64,000 nt of DNA, taken from Bacillus gaemokensis. Lineage in GTDB: Bacteria > Bacillota > Bacilli > Bacillales > Bacillaceae_G. Where the stretch lies: positions 103,403-167,402 of the forward strand of contig NZ_LTAQ01000034.1 of NCBI RefSeq assembly GCF_001590835.1, in the 5' to 3' direction. Positions 26,801 through 36,501 of this stretch are shown here, one piece after another (position 1 is the first letter of the stretch; every line of letters begins with the position of its first letter). The notes under the pieces were generated by a model, which did no database searches, was not told where the DNA came from, and saw only the letters and a program-made list of their open reading frames with translations. Position numbers and translations under genes: made by a program.

Positions 26801-26821
26801 ATCCATCTCTCGCTTTACTCT

Positions 26822-27610
26822 TTATTCACAAAACATTGATACACTACCCAAACCTTCAAACTGTGCAATAATAGCGTCACCTGCTTTGAACGCAATCGCT
26901 TCAGATAGTGCACCACTTAATACAATATCACCTTTTTTCAACCCTTCATTTTGTAATCCAAGCTTATTTACTGCCCAGGCAATTGCAGTTGCTGGATGTC
27001 CAAGTACAGCTGCTCCTGTTCCAGTTGTAGCCACTTTACCATTTTTCGACATAACCATCCCGACATTCGCTAAATCCATTTCCTCAGTATGAATCCATTT
27101 ACTTCCTAATACAAACTTTGAAGATGAACAATTATCCGAGATTACATCAGGCAGTGTAAATTTAAAATTTAAATAACGACTATCAATAATCTCCAAAGCT
27201 GGCGTAATATATTTCGTTGCTTTTAATACCTCATCCGCTGTAACGCTAGTACCTTGTAAATCCTCTCCCATTAAAAAAGCAATCTCTGGTTCTACTTTTG
27301 GATGGATTAACGTTTCATACTGCACGGGTTCCCATTCAAACGCTAACATATCACATAATAAATAACCGTAAATCGCTTCATCAATCCCCATCATTTGTTG
27401 CTTCGCTTTACTCGTTAACCCAAGCTTTACACCAACTCGTTTGGATCCTTCCTTCATCTTTTGTTCTACTAATTGTTTTTGCAATATGTAAGCATCTTCC
27501 ACTGTTAGATCCGGATGCTGATCCGTTACTTTCACCACTTCTTTTCTTTCTCTCTCTGCTTGAAGTAAATATTCAATAATCTCTGAATCTGCACCTTTAA
27601 CTAAAGCCAT
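26822..27610 (-). CDS. dmpH: 4-oxalocrotonate decarboxylase
   Basis: This 262-residue protein of the fumarylacetoacetate hydrolase-like/hydratase-decarboxylase family has GVKLGLTSKAKQQMMG, then HPKVEPEIAFLMGEDL with the metal-binding Glu pair, and PALEIIDSRY. It converts 2-oxo-3-hexenedioate to 2-hydroxypenta-2,4-dienoate. It is paralogous to the hydratase at 29.6 kb. I assign decarboxylase here because the order hydratase-dehydrogenase-aldolase-decarboxylase-tautomerase is that of dmpE-F-G-H-I. It starts 3 bp after the aldolase stop. Confidence 0.85.
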   Translation of the reverse strand: MALVKGADSEIIEYLLQAERERKEVVKVTDQHPDLTVEDAYILQKQLVEQKMKEGSKRVGVKLGLTSKAKQQMMGIDEAIYGYLLCDMLAFEWEPVQYETLIHPKVEPEIAFLMGEDLQGTSVTADEVLKATKYITPALEIIDSRYLNFKFTLPDVISDNCSSSKFVLGSKWIHTEEMDLANVGMVMSKNGKVATTGTGAAVLGHPATAIAWAVNKLGLQNEGLKKGDIVLSGALSEAIAFKAGDAIIAQFEGLGSVSMFCE

Positions 27611-27613
27611 ATT

Positions 27614-28639
27614 TTACACCCCCGTTTTTATCTTCGCTAATTCAACTGCGACATCTAAAATCATATCTTCTTGTCCGCCAACTATTTTTCGTTTACCAAG
27701 TTCAATTAAAATATCACGAGCATCTACGCCAAATCTATGAGCTGCTCTCTCAGCATGTAGTAAAAAGCTTGAATATACACCGGCGTAACCCATTACAAGA
27801 CTACCTTTTTGAATTTCTTGTGGTCCTGGTAATAGAGGAGCGACAATATCTTCTGCTAAGTCCATCATTTTATACAAATCTATATCTACCTTATATCCCA
27901 TGCGATCTAATACAGCTAACAATACCTCAGTTTGCGCATTCCCAGCTCCGGCTCCAAGGCAACGAACACTTCCATCAATACGAGTTGCACCTCCTTCAAT
28001 TGCCGCAACTGTATTTGCTACTGCAACAGAAAGATTATTATGGCCATGAAAGCCAATTTCAATATTTAAAGATTGACGTAATGCCTGAATTCGCTCCCGT
28101 ACTTCATGTGGTAATAAAGCCCCAGCTGAATCTGTTACATAAACAGCTTGCGCTCCATAGTTTTCCATAAGCTTTGCTTGTTCTACTAATTTCTCAACCG
28201 GTGCCGAATGTGCCATCATTAAAAACCCGCACACTTCCATACCTAACTCCCGCGCCAAATGAATATGTTGTGCAGAAACATCTGCTTCCGTTACATGAGT
28301 TGCTACACGAACAAGTCTTGCTCCAATGCTTTCTGCTTGTTTTAATTCATGGACAGTGCCAATGCCGGGAATAAGTAAAACAGCTACCTTTGCCTGTCTA
28401 CATTCTTCTACTGCCGCTTCAATGAGCTTCATTTCATCTACTAACGATTTTCCATATTGTAAAGTAGAACCGCCTAATCCATCCCCATGACTAACTTCAA
28501 TATAATGCATACCCGCCTCATCCAGCGACCTAGTTACGGAACGAACTTGCTCCTCTGTAAATTGATGCCTCATCACATGACTTCCATCACGTAAACAAAC
28601 TTCAGTTATTTTAATCGGCATATCACTATTTCGTTTCAT
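27614..28639 (-). CDS. dmpG: 4-hydroxy-2-oxovalerate aldolase
   Basis: This 341-residue DmpG/MhpE-type TIM-barrel aldolase has the metal/substrate loop [16 protein letters not shown] (Arg-Asp near residue 17-18), [11 protein letters not shown] and the [15 protein letters not shown] metal-binding His pair. The C-terminal communication domain follows. It cleaves 4-hydroxy-2-oxovalerate to pyruvate and acetaldehyde, which is channelled to the acetaldehyde dehydrogenase encoded just upstream. The two genes overlap by 14 bp, consistent with a stoichiometric complex. Confidence 0.93.
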   Translation of the reverse strand: MKRNSDMPIKITEVCLRDGSHVMRHQFTEEQVRSVTRSLDEAGMHYIEVSHGDGLGGSTLQYGKSLVDEMKLIEAAVEECRQAKVAVLLIPGIGTVHELKQAESIGARLVRVATHVTEADVSAQHIHLARELGMEVCGFLMMAHSAPVEKLVEQAKLMENYGAQAVYVTDSAGALLPHEVRERIQALRQSLNIEIGFHGHNNLSVAVANTVAAIEGGATRIDGSVRCLGAGAGNAQTEVLLAVLDRMGYKVDIDLYKMMDLAEDIVAPLLPGPQEIQKGSLVMGYAGVYSSFLLHAERAAHRFGVDARDILIELGKRKIVGGQEDMILDVAVELAKIKTGV

Positions 28640-29525
28640 TCATCACACCTCGCTTCTGATCTACAATTATTCGGCACGCATATCCTTCACCAACTTTTAA
28701 TGCCGCTGCTGTCATAATATCTAAATTACCAGCGTAAGGAGGAAAGTAATCTCCCGCTCCTTCTACCTCTAAAAATACAGTGACACGGTTCTCATCAAAC
28801 ATTGGCTCTTGTTTTAAAGCATATCCTGGAACGTATGACCTAACTACTTCAACCATCTTATAAATCGCTTGCCTAATAGATAATTCATCCATATGTTTGA
28901 CTTCGCAATATACTGTATCTCTCATTAGGATAGGAGGATCGGCAGGATTTAATATAATAAGCGCTTTTCCACAATCTGCTCCTCCAACTTCTTCAATCCC
29001 ACGCCTTGTTGTAATCGTAAATTCATCAATATTTGCCCGTGTACCTGGACCTGCACTTAAACTAGAAATTGTAGCAACTATTTCTGCATACGCAACATCC
29101 GCTACTTCATTAATAGCATGGACAATTGGAATTGTTGCTTGCCCACCGCATGTAATCATATTGACATTCCGCGCTTCTACATGATTATCATCTTGTACTG
29201 CTGGGCAAACAAACGGACCACATGCTGCTGGTGTCAAGTCAATTACTAGTTTCCCTAGCCCTCTTAAGACTTCTGCATGACGAATATGAGCTTTGGCAGA
29301 CGTTGCATCAAATACAACATCTGCTATGTTAGGATTCTCAATGATTGCTTGTATACCGTTATCAAAAGTCTCATATCCTTCGCTCTTAGCCCGCTTTAAT
29401 CCATCTGATTCAGAATCTATTCCAATCATGGCTGTCATTTCAATTACTTCACTTTTTCTTAATTTATACATTAAATCCGTACCAATATTTCCAGAACCGA
29501 TAATAGCGGCTTTCACTTTCCCCAC
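28626..29525 (-). CDS. dmpF: acetaldehyde dehydrogenase (acylating)
   Basis: GTG 29525 lies behind AAAAGGAGGGG and gives 299 residues. The N-terminal NAD-binding motif is [17 protein letters not shown]. The catalytic Cys is in [12 protein letters not shown] (about residue 128), and [12 protein letters not shown] is also typical of DmpF/MhpF. It oxidises acetaldehyde to acetyl-CoA with NAD+ and CoA inside the complex with the aldolase. It is the fifth gene counting back from the operon end. Confidence 0.93.
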   Translation of the reverse strand: MGKVKAAIIGSGNIGTDLMYKLRKSEVIEMTAMIGIDSESDGLKRAKSEGYETFDNGIQAIIENPNIADVVFDATSAKAHIRHAEVLRGLGKLVIDLTPAACGPFVCPAVQDDNHVEARNVNMITCGGQATIPIVHAINEVADVAYAEIVATISSLSAGPGTRANIDEFTITTRRGIEEVGGADCGKALIILNPADPPILMRDTVYCEVKHMDELSIRQAIYKMVEVVRSYVPGYALKQEPMFDENRVTVFLEVEGAGDYFPPYAGNLDIMTAAALKVGEGYACRIIVDQKRGVMNETK

Positions 29526-29557
29526 ATATATCCCCTCCTTTTCACACGATCATAGGA

Positions 29558-30337
29558 CTATACAAATTTAATAGAAACCGAACCAAGGGAACCGAAATCA
29601 GCTCGAATTATATCATTGCCTTGAACTGAAACAGCGCCAGATAACGCACCCGGTAAAATTAACTCCCCAGCCTTCAACGAAATATGAAATTCACTAAGTT
29701 TATTTGCTAACCAAGCAACAGCTTGTGCAGGATGTCCTAATGCCGCCGCTCCCGCTCCAGTAGCAAGTAAACGATTATTTTTATAAAGCGTCATTCCTGC
29801 CGTACGTAAATCTACTTCATTGACGTTAGAAAACGTATTGCCAACGACTACTTTCGCAGATGAACCGTTATCTGCCACTGTATCAGCAAGCTTAATCTTC
29901 CAATCCGCAATACGACTATCAATAATTTCAAGTGTTGGTACAATATATTTCGTTGCCATTAACACGTCTACATATGTAATATTAGGACCACTTAAATCCT
30001 CTGCTAAAACAAATCCGATTTCTGCTTCTACTTTTGGAGATACAAATGAATCTACCGAAATTGTACTTCCACTTTCTACTTTCATATCATCTAGTAAATG
30101 TCCGTAATCAGGTTCATCTACTCCAAGCATTTGTTGCATTGCAGTGCTCGTAAGCCCAACTTTTTTCCCAATCACTTTACGTCCTTGTTTTAGCTTCCGC
30201 CCTACTACTTCGAGCTGAATGTTATATGAATCTGAAACAGATAAATTTGGATACCTTTCCGTAAAAGGAGAAATCGCTTTACACGATTGTTCAGCCTGCA
30301 ATAGTTCGTCGGCTAATTCTTTTATTAACACTTGCAT
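29558..30337 (-). CDS. dmpE: 2-hydroxypenta-2,4-dienoate (2-oxopent-4-enoate) hydratase
   Basis: This 259-residue member of the DmpE/MhpD/XylJ family has FTERYPNLSVSDSYNIQ, GKKVGLTSTAMQQMLGVDEPDYG and SPKVEAEIGFVLAEDLSGP with the divalent-metal Glu residues. It adds water to give 4-hydroxy-2-oxovalerate. The VDEPDYG segment and position before the acetaldehyde dehydrogenase support hydratase rather than decarboxylase. ATG 30337 has GAGGTGAG upstream. A hairpin in the 75-bp gap after the dehydrogenase gene may tune expression. Confidence 0.88.
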   Translation of the reverse strand: MQVLIKELADELLQAEQSCKAISPFTERYPNLSVSDSYNIQLEVVGRKLKQGRKVIGKKVGLTSTAMQQMLGVDEPDYGHLLDDMKVESGSTISVDSFVSPKVEAEIGFVLAEDLSGPNITYVDVLMATKYIVPTLEIIDSRIADWKIKLADTVADNGSSAKVVVGNTFSNVNEVDLRTAGMTLYKNNRLLATGAGAAALGHPAQAVAWLANKLSEFHISLKAGELILPGALSGAVSVQGNDIIRADFGSLGSVSIKFV

Positions 30338-30365
30338 TTATCTCACCTCATTTTTAAAATCTATA

Positions 30366-30400
30366 TTTATAACCCATCAGTGGAAATACCATTCTACTGA
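30366..30400 (-). promoter_or_regulatory. intercistronic hairpin in the catabolic operon
   Basis: CCATCAGT and ACTGATGG pair around GGAA-ATACCA-TTCT between the aldehyde dehydrogenase and hydratase genes. There is no clear T-run on the minus strand, so it is more likely an mRNA processing/stability element or attenuator than a terminator. The arm ACTGATGGAA recalls the end stem of the bcr1-like element at 14.9 kb, possibly by chance. Confidence 0.4.
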
Positions 30401-30412
30401 TGGAAATTCAAT

Positions 30413-31882
30413 TTATAATTTCATCGTAACTGTCTTAGCTTCCGTATAAAATTCAAAACTATGGCGTCCACCTTCCCTGCCAATACCACTTGCCTTAGAA
30501 CCACCGAACGGGGTACGTAAATCCCGAACATACCAACAATTAATCCATAATAATCCTGAATCAATTTGCGAAACTACTCGTTGTGCTCTTCTAAGATCAT
30601 TTGTCCAAACAACTCCCGCTAAACCATAAATAGAATCATTTGCAATACGAATTGCATCTTCTTCTGTTTTAAATGGAATAACAACTAAAACTGGACCGAA
30701 AATCTCTTCTTGAGCTACGCGCATACGGTTATCAACATCATATAATACAGTCGGTTCATAGAAATTCCCTTGTGCTAAGCTCTCGATTCTTTTTCCACCG
30801 TGAGCTAATTTCGCCCCCTCGGAAAGACCTATTTTCACATAATTATCAACTATTTCTAAATGCGATGCTGACACAAGTGCCCCCATATCTGTCTCTTCAT
30901 CAAGAGGATTTCCCACTTTTATCTTTTTCACAACTGTAACGAATTTCTCTAAAAACTGGTCATATACGCTTTCTTGTATGAGTAATCTTGAACCCGCTAA
31001 ACAAATTTCTCCTTGATTCCGATAAATCGCTTCAATCGATCCTTGTACCGCTTCATCTAAATCGGCATCTTCAAATACAATATTCGCGGATTTCCCGCCT
31101 AATTCTAACGAAACTGGTATTAAGTTTTCAGAAGCATTTCGCATAATTGTTTTCCCTGTATTGCTTTCCCCTACAAATGAAATACGCCTTACAGAAGGAT
31201 GTGTTGTCATTTTCGTTCCCACCGTACTTCCTGGTCCTGTAATAATATTCAGTACACCTGGAGGTAATCCAGCTTCATTCGCAATTTCACCGAGCATAAC
31301 AGCGCTGAGCGGTGTATAAGAAGCAGGTTTCACAACCACTGTATTTCCAGCAGCAAGTGCAGCCGATGCCTTCCATGTCATCTGCATAAATGGTAAATTC
31401 CAAGGAATAATTAAACTTGTTACACCCGCCGGTGCATATTTTACATACGACATAAAGTTATGCTTATCATAATGTTCATGCACCATATACTTTGCCATCT
31501 CAGCAAAGAAACGAAAATTATGTGCGGAACGCGGAATATCAAAGCCCTGGCTCTCTTTTATCGGCTTCCCAACATCAAGTGTTTCAATATATGCTAACTC
31601 ATTCACTTTTTCCATAATCAAATCGGACATTTTACATAAAATTTCTGAGCGTTCTTCCACAGGCATTTTACTCCAGATGCCGCTTGTAAACGTTCTTTGT
31701 GCCACGTCTATTGCTCTCTTAACATCCTCTTCATTTGCTTGTGCAACAGAGGCGAGTTTCCTATTTGTCGATGGATTGAACGTATCAAACGTTTCGCTGG
31801 ACATCGCATCAACATATTGACCATCAATAAATAACTTTGCGTCTTTCACTTTCATTTTTTCAGCTAATAGTTCTTTATTCAT
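30413..31882 (-). CDS. 2-aminomuconate 6-semialdehyde (2-hydroxymuconic semialdehyde) dehydrogenase
   Basis: This 489-residue ALDH-superfamily enzyme has the oxyanion Asn in IIPWNLPF (N162), the general base in VSLELGGKSAN (E260) and the catalytic Cys in NQGEICLAGSRL (C294). It belongs with DmpC/XylG/NbaE-type semialdehyde dehydrogenases. In this pathway it oxidises 2-aminomuconate semialdehyde, made by the decarboxylase encoded upstream, to 2-aminomuconate using NAD+. ATG 31882 is behind TAGGAGG, 13 bp from the RidA-like gene. Confidence 0.9.
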   Translation of the reverse strand: MNKELLAEKMKVKDAKLFIDGQYVDAMSSETFDTFNPSTNRKLASVAQANEEDVKRAIDVAQRTFTSGIWSKMPVEERSEILCKMSDLIMEKVNELAYIETLDVGKPIKESQGFDIPRSAHNFRFFAEMAKYMVHEHYDKHNFMSYVKYAPAGVTSLIIPWNLPFMQMTWKASAALAAGNTVVVKPASYTPLSAVMLGEIANEAGLPPGVLNIITGPGSTVGTKMTTHPSVRRISFVGESNTGKTIMRNASENLIPVSLELGGKSANIVFEDADLDEAVQGSIEAIYRNQGEICLAGSRLLIQESVYDQFLEKFVTVVKKIKVGNPLDEETDMGALVSASHLEIVDNYVKIGLSEGAKLAHGGKRIESLAQGNFYEPTVLYDVDNRMRVAQEEIFGPVLVVIPFKTEEDAIRIANDSIYGLAGVVWTNDLRRAQRVVSQIDSGLLWINCWYVRDLRTPFGGSKASGIGREGGRHSFEFYTEAKTVTMKL

Positions 31883-31894
31883 ACTCTTTGCCTC

Positions 31895-32353
31895 CTACTC
31901 TTCAATTTCTAAAATCATCTCAATTTCAATTGTTGTGTTATTCGGTAGTTGAGCCATTCCAACGGCAGAACGAGCATGTTTTCCCTTTTCACCAAAAACA
32001 TCTACTAATAAGTCAGATGCACCGTTCATCACTTTTGGCTGATCTATAAAATCCTCCGTACTATTTACAAAGCCAAGCAACTTCACAACTCGTTTCACCT
32101 TATTTAAATCACCAAGTTCCTGCTTTACAACACTTAATAAGTTCAACATAGATTGTCTCGCTGCCTTATATCCATTTTCTATTGATACATCCTTACCTAA
32201 TTTTCCGTGGTACTCATCAACACCTTGTCCAGCAGTAAACAATAAATTCCCCACTCTTACGCACCCAACATAATTACCAACCGCCGGGCGAATTTCTGGT
32301 AGCATGAATCCCATTTCGTTTAATTTACTCTCCGGTGTTTGTACTTTCTGCAT
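31895..32353 (-). CDS. RidA-family protein, probable 2-aminomuconate deaminase
   Basis: This 152-residue YjgF/RidA-fold protein has GNYVGCVRVGNLLFTAGQ and the C-terminal RSAVGMAQLPNNTTIEIEM, where the conserved Arg (of RSAVG) binds the substrate carboxylate. It is about 20 residues longer than housekeeping RidA, like AmnD/NbaF 2-aminomuconate deaminases. Its place between the ring-cleavage genes and the dehydrogenase supports deamination of 2-aminomuconate to 4-oxalocrotonate. It overlaps the preceding gene by 29 bp. Confidence 0.85.
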   Translation of the reverse strand: MQKVQTPESKLNEMGFMLPEIRPAVGNYVGCVRVGNLLFTAGQGVDEYHGKLGKDVSIENGYKAARQSMLNLLSVVKQELGDLNKVKRVVKLLGFVNSTEDFIDQPKVMNGASDLLVDVFGEKGKHARSAVGMAQLPNNTTIEIEMILEIEE

Positions 32354-33368
32354 ATACTACACCTCTTTTTTTCATATCAATATTTAAAAAATTGGCCGCA
32401 TTTTCACCGAGCATAGCTTCCTTTTGTTCCTCTGATAACTCAAGTGTCTCGTCAATCACTTTACCTGGATGAATTTCCCGTAGTAAAAATGGATAATCCG
32501 ATCCCATGAAAATCTTTTCATAACCAAAACGCTCTATCATATATTTAAGATTGATTGGATCATAGTTTAAAGAATCAAAATAAAATTTCTTTGCATAATA
32601 ACTAGGAGGATATGTAGTCAGTCTCAGATGTGGCCATACTTGCCATCCTTGATCTAATCGCGGCAAAATATATGGGAAAGAACCACCACCATGCGCAAAA
32701 CAAATCTTTAGCCCCTGGAACTTTTCCATCATTCCACTCCATATGAGTGTAGCTGCTGCAAGAGCCGTTTCACTCGGCATTCCGACAGTGTACATCAAAT
32801 TATGATGCTGCATTCTATCACGCCCTAGTGTTTCCCACGGATGAATAAAGATCGGAACTTGCCACTTTTCAGCCATTCGGAAAAATTCAATAAATGAAGG
32901 ATCATCTAAATTTTTTCCATTTACATTCGTTCCAATTTCAATTCCATGTAGCTTTAATTCAGTTATGCATCGCTCCATCTCACGAACTGCAGTTTCTCCA
33001 TCTTGCATCGGTACTGTTCCTAATCCAACAAAACGATCTGGATATGCCAGGACTGTTTCCGCAATAAAATCATTTTGAATACGTGCCATACTTTCCGCTT
33101 CTTCTGGTTTTGCCCAATAGGAAAATGTAACAGGAATTGGTGATAATACCTGTATATCAACACCTTCTCGATCCATATCTTCAATTCTTTTCTCTGGACA
33201 CCATACTTGATCTGTCACATCGCGAAAGTTTTTCCCTCCAACCATAATAGCAGCGCCACATGTACAAGTTCGATTTAATATTGGCCAACGTCCCCCACCA
33301 AACTTCTCTTCAAAATCCGGAAATGTTTCAGGAATAATATGTGTATGAAAATCTATTCGCACTTCCAT
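32325..33368 (-). CDS. 2-amino-3-carboxymuconate-6-semialdehyde decarboxylase (ACMSD)
   Basis: This 347-residue amidohydrolase-2 TIM barrel has a zinc site visible as DFHTH (His residues 8 and 10), IFIHPWETLG and CFAHGGGSFPY, with the metal Asp in FMGSDYPF. It decarboxylates the unstable ring-cleavage product of 3-hydroxyanthranilate to 2-aminomuconate semialdehyde, diverting it from quinolinate. It overlaps the dioxygenase gene by 16 bp and the RidA gene by 29 bp, so translation is coupled. Confidence 0.92.
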   Translation of the reverse strand: MEVRIDFHTHIIPETFPDFEEKFGGGRWPILNRTCTCGAAIMVGGKNFRDVTDQVWCPEKRIEDMDREGVDIQVLSPIPVTFSYWAKPEEAESMARIQNDFIAETVLAYPDRFVGLGTVPMQDGETAVREMERCITELKLHGIEIGTNVNGKNLDDPSFIEFFRMAEKWQVPIFIHPWETLGRDRMQHHNLMYTVGMPSETALAAATLIWSGMMEKFQGLKICFAHGGGSFPYILPRLDQGWQVWPHLRLTTYPPSYYAKKFYFDSLNYDPINLKYMIERFGYEKIFMGSDYPFLLREIHPGKVIDETLELSEEQKEAMLGENAANFLNIDMKKRGVVYAESTNTGE

Positions 33369-33892
33369 TCCTCCACTTCTTCCGGCATAATATGTCCGCA
33401 GTTTTTACACGCACGAATTTCCTTATTTGAATTAAAACTATGAATTGCTTCCTTCACTTGTTTTTCAATATCGTTTAATTGGACCCGTACGCGATGCATT
33501 TCATGATTACACTCATCGCAGAACCAAACAAAATCCTCAAGTTCTCCTTGGTTACGCTTCCTTTCAATTACTAATCCATATGTGTTTGCAACGCGATGGG
33601 GTGAATGTGGCACCATAGCTGGTAACATAAACACATCGCCTTCTTTCACTGTAACGACTTCACGTTTTCCTTCTTCCGTGATACATTCCACATAACATTC
33701 GCCTTTTATTTGATAAAAGAATTCATCTGAAGGATCCACATGAAAATCACGTCTTCTATTTGGACCTCCTAAAATCATTGCAATAAACTCTGAATCTTGC
33801 CAAATCACCTTATTATTCACTGGTGGTTTTAATAACTCTTTATTTTCATCAATCCATTTTAGTAAATTAAAAGATTGTAATGTTTTTGACAT
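33353..33892 (-). CDS. nbaC: 3-hydroxyanthranilate 3,4-dioxygenase
   Basis: This 179-residue single-cupin extradiol dioxygenase has Fe(II) ligands at H51 and E57 (FHVDPSDEFF) and in the HSPHR segment (96-100). RRRDF and VIERKR provide substrate-binding Arg residues. The bacterial-type C-terminal rubredoxin-like site has four Cys: C125/C128 (FCDEC) and C162/C165 (ACKNCGH). It opens the ring of 3-hydroxyanthranilate. ATG 33892 is behind GAGGAGG. It is the first enzyme gene after the IclR regulator. Confidence 0.95.
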   Translation of the reverse strand: MSKTLQSFNLLKWIDENKELLKPPVNNKVIWQDSEFIAMILGGPNRRRDFHVDPSDEFFYQIKGECYVECITEEGKREVVTVKEGDVFMLPAMVPHSPHRVANTYGLVIERKRNQGELEDFVWFCDECNHEMHRVRVQLNDIEKQVKEAIHSFNSNKEIRACKNCGHIMPEEVEEWKCE

Positions 33893-33925
33893 GTTTTTTC
33901 CTCCTCATATTTCATTCCATCGTAA

Positions 33926-34672
33926 TCAAATATCTAAATAGCCAAATTCCTTTGAAATTAAATTTGCCGTATTCATCACACTTCGAATCATCACTTGACG
34001 ATTGCTTCCTTGCATATACGATATCGGACCAACAATATTAAGAGCAGCAATCGTTCTCCCAGTATAAGAGCGAATAGGAGCCGCAATTCCATATAATCCA
34101 TGCTCATTTTCGTTATCACTGATAGAATAACCTTGCTTACGAATTGTCTGTAATTCTTTCTGAAATCGTTTCATACAGGTAATCGTATTTGGTGCCCTGG
34201 GCAAAAGCCGATTTTCTGAAGTATATTCTAAAGAAGAAGGGTTAAACGAAAGAAGGACTTTCCCTGTACTTGTACAATATGCTGGCTTTCTTGATCCAAC
34301 ATGAGTTGAAATTTGCACTGAATCTTTTGATGAAATTTTCAAAATAAATACAACGTCTCCACGATCAAACATACCAATGTGCACTGTCCCATTAAATTTT
34401 CTTACCAGTTCTTCAACGATCGGAATCGCTCCGCTATAAATCTCTTGTTGAAACATCACTTGATTGCCCCACTCTAGCAATTTCCAACCTAGACGATATT
34501 TTCTCTGTTCATCACGAATTAACATTCCTTCTTCACATAATGTACGAACAAGATGGTGAACTGTACTCGGATTCATATTTAATTTTGCTGCAATTTCAGA
34601 ATTTCCTAGGACCGGCTCACCACTCGTAAAACAATTTAGAATTTTACAAATCTTACTGATAGATGCGATCAA
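33926..34672 (-). CDS. IclR-family transcriptional regulator
   Basis: TTG 34672 follows GGGGAGG, giving 248 residues. The N-terminal winged helix is GNSEIAAKLNMNPSTVHHLVRTLCEEGML (about 22-50). The effector domain (75-245) has RKPAYCTSTGKVLLSF, GLYGIAAPIRSYTGR and IAALNIVGP. It lies between the monooxygenase gene and the ring-cleavage genes on the same strand, 33 bp from the dioxygenase, and is the probable local regulator responding to an aromatic or muconate intermediate. Whether it activates or represses cannot be read from sequence. Confidence 0.88.
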   Translation of the reverse strand: MIASISKICKILNCFTSGEPVLGNSEIAAKLNMNPSTVHHLVRTLCEEGMLIRDEQRKYRLGWKLLEWGNQVMFQQEIYSGAIPIVEELVRKFNGTVHIGMFDRGDVVFILKISSKDSVQISTHVGSRKPAYCTSTGKVLLSFNPSSLEYTSENRLLPRAPNTITCMKRFQKELQTIRKQGYSISDNENEHGLYGIAAPIRSYTGRTIAALNIVGPISYMQGSNRQVMIRSVMNTANLISKEFGYLDI

Positions 34673-34802
34673 AATAACTTACCTCCCCTATTCCAGTTAC
34701 ATATTTTCAGATTCATATATAGCTAAAACATATAAGAAGATTTACATCCTAACAGTAAAATTCTTGTTATCTATTTACCTCTCCTTCCTCTTCTAACAAA
34801 AA

Positions 34803-34816
34803 TGTAAGCGCAACCA
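34803..34816. promoter_or_regulatory. possible cre (CcpA) site
   Basis: TGTAAGCGCAACCA matches the catabolite-response consensus TGWAANCGNTNWCA at 12 of 14 positions. It lies about 130 bases upstream of the IclR gene, just past the monooxygenase stop. Carbon catabolite repression of an aromatic-acid operon is sensible; the match is imperfect. Confidence 0.35.
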
Positions 34817-34825
34817 TTTTCGTTG

Positions 34826-36298
34826 TTAACTTAATGCACTTTCAGACGAACTTGTTCGTAAAGCATTGTTCACAAGCGATAGAGATTGTTGCTTTTTATA
34901 CGCATTATAAAACATCCCCATTTTCCGAACTGGATCTCCAGAGTAATAGCGCTCATATTGTAATAAACGTTGTCCAAATGCTTCACCACATAAATCCCAG
35001 GCTAATTTAAACAAGCGAACACGCTCTTCAGAAGATACTCCTTCACGACCAATATAATATTTATGCATATCATCTTGAATCTCCGGATTCATAAAATCAG
35101 CACCTGTCGGTGACATAAGAAGTCCACCAGCACCAATTGTTTGAATAATTTCAATAGCTCGTGGATACATTTTAGGTAATAAGCTACGTATTGTATCAAG
35201 CGGTAATCTTGCTGGTACAGCTTCACCATATGCATTCATTTCATGTTCATATTCAGCTACTTGCAAGAGTGCACGAATCGTTTCTACATCTTGCATTAAT
35301 TCTGCTAACTGATTTTGTACATTTAAAAAGCCATCTACTCCAATTGAATCTGCTAACTTTATAGCCACTTCAGCTGCAAAAGAAAGTTTCACTAGTCCTC
35401 TTACTCCAGATTGATGTGCTGGCTGATGACCAATTCCTGTTTTAGGATATAGCTGATTCCCTGCCTCTACACTTTGATAAATAAACACTTTATTCCATGG
35501 GATGAACACATTATGAAAAACAAGTAATGCATCCATTTCTTCAAACCTTGATGCAAGTGGATGATCAAACAAGGAGCGTTTTCCATCTTGCATTGGCTCA
35601 CGACAAAGAATTCTTAATCCTGGCGCATCAATTGGAACTGCAAATGAGATTGCATGACGCTCATCACCTGGTTTAAAGCTCGGATAAGAATAAATGATTA
35701 CCTCATCTGTAATTGGTGCAAGTGTCGCTAGCATCTTCGCCCCGCTCACATACATTCCTTCTTCTGTTTCGTTCACCACGCCTAAATGCATTGTTTCATC
35801 TTCTTGCTGATGGGAGGCTTTACTTCGGTCATTTTGCGGATTAATAATTGCATGTGTTAAAAATAAATCTTGATCACGTATATGTTTATAATAATTTTTT
35901 ATATTCGTTCCCCATGAGGAATCAAACTTTTCAAAAAACCAAGCATTGCTCGCCATTGAAGTGACTGTAACATTTAAAAAGTCTGGTGTTCTCCCCATTA
36001 AACCAAATGTAGCTTTTGCCCATATTTCAAACAATTCACGGCGCGCTTTTAAATCCTCATAATTTTTCGGCACTAAAAATGCATTCGAAACACGTTCCCC
36101 TGTCTCTTCACATATGTGGGTAATCTTGTCCTGATACTTAGGGTCGTGCTGCATATCATATAATTTTGCAATTTGTAAAATCGGTTCCCGAAAAACATCT
36201 TCATTTACAACATCCGTTACTCTTCTCCCGCCAATCCAAATTTCAGGATTTCTTTCTTTTAACCCTTCAATATACTGAGCCCCTGTTCGAATTGCCAT
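34826..36298 (-). CDS. HpaB-family flavin-dependent monooxygenase, probable anthranilate 3-monooxygenase oxygenase component
   Basis: ATG 36298 ([13 protein letters not shown]) is behind TTGGAGGGGG, giving 490 residues, standard for 4-hydroxyphenylacetate 3-monooxygenase HpaB and the acyl-CoA-dehydrogenase-like fold. Typical segments are [36 protein letters not shown] and [14 protein letters not shown]. Beside a complete 3-hydroxyanthranilate pathway, the natural substrate is anthranilate rather than 4-hydroxyphenylacetate. A Geobacillus thermodenitrificans enzyme of this type is described as anthranilate 3-monooxygenase. The reduced-FAD-supplying reductase is not in this window. Substrate is inference. 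Confidence 0.8.
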   Translation of the reverse strand: MAIRTGAQYIEGLKERNPEIWIGGRRVTDVVNEDVFREPILQIAKLYDMQHDPKYQDKITHICEETGERVSNAFLVPKNYEDLKARRELFEIWAKATFGLMGRTPDFLNVTVTSMASNAWFFEKFDSSWGTNIKNYYKHIRDQDLFLTHAIINPQNDRSKASHQQEDETMHLGVVNETEEGMYVSGAKMLATLAPITDEVIIYSYPSFKPGDERHAISFAVPIDAPGLRILCREPMQDGKRSLFDHPLASRFEEMDALLVFHNVFIPWNKVFIYQSVEAGNQLYPKTGIGHQPAHQSGVRGLVKLSFAAEVAIKLADSIGVDGFLNVQNQLAELMQDVETIRALLQVAEYEHEMNAYGEAVPARLPLDTIRSLLPKMYPRAIEIIQTIGAGGLLMSPTGADFMNPEIQDDMHKYYIGREGVSSEERVRLFKLAWDLCGEAFGQRLLQYERYYSGDPVRKMGMFYNAYKKQQSLSLVNNALRTSSSESALS

Positions 36299-36409
36299 TT
36301 TTCCCCCTCCAATATACACGTTTTTAATATTACTATACATATAAGTTTAAAAACTCTTGTTATCCCCCTTTACAATTAACTGAATTTTAAATCAGTATAA
36401 AGCATTTAC

Positions 36410-36450
36410 TAGGATTTCATAATGTACTTATTTCACATTATGAAATCCTA
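36410..36450. terminator. 15-bp inverted repeat near the spoIIP 3' end
   Basis: TAGGATTTCATAATG and CATTATGAAATCCTA form a perfect 15-bp stem with an 11-base loop, followed on the plus strand by GGTAATTTTTT. It lies between the first spoIIP gene and the monooxygenase gene (both minus). A further stem AAGGGAC..GTCCCTT is nearer the spoIIP stop. It may act as terminator or insulator. Confidence 0.55.
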
Positions 36451-36501
36451 GGTAATTTTTTAAGGGACGTAAAAAAGGAACAGTTCCCTGTCCCTTTCGC
36501 A

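Noticed and set aside
36299-36360. AGTTTTTAAACT as an IclR operator upstream of the monooxygenase
   Set aside because: Such AT palindromes are common in this genome and no second copy before the IclR gene was found.
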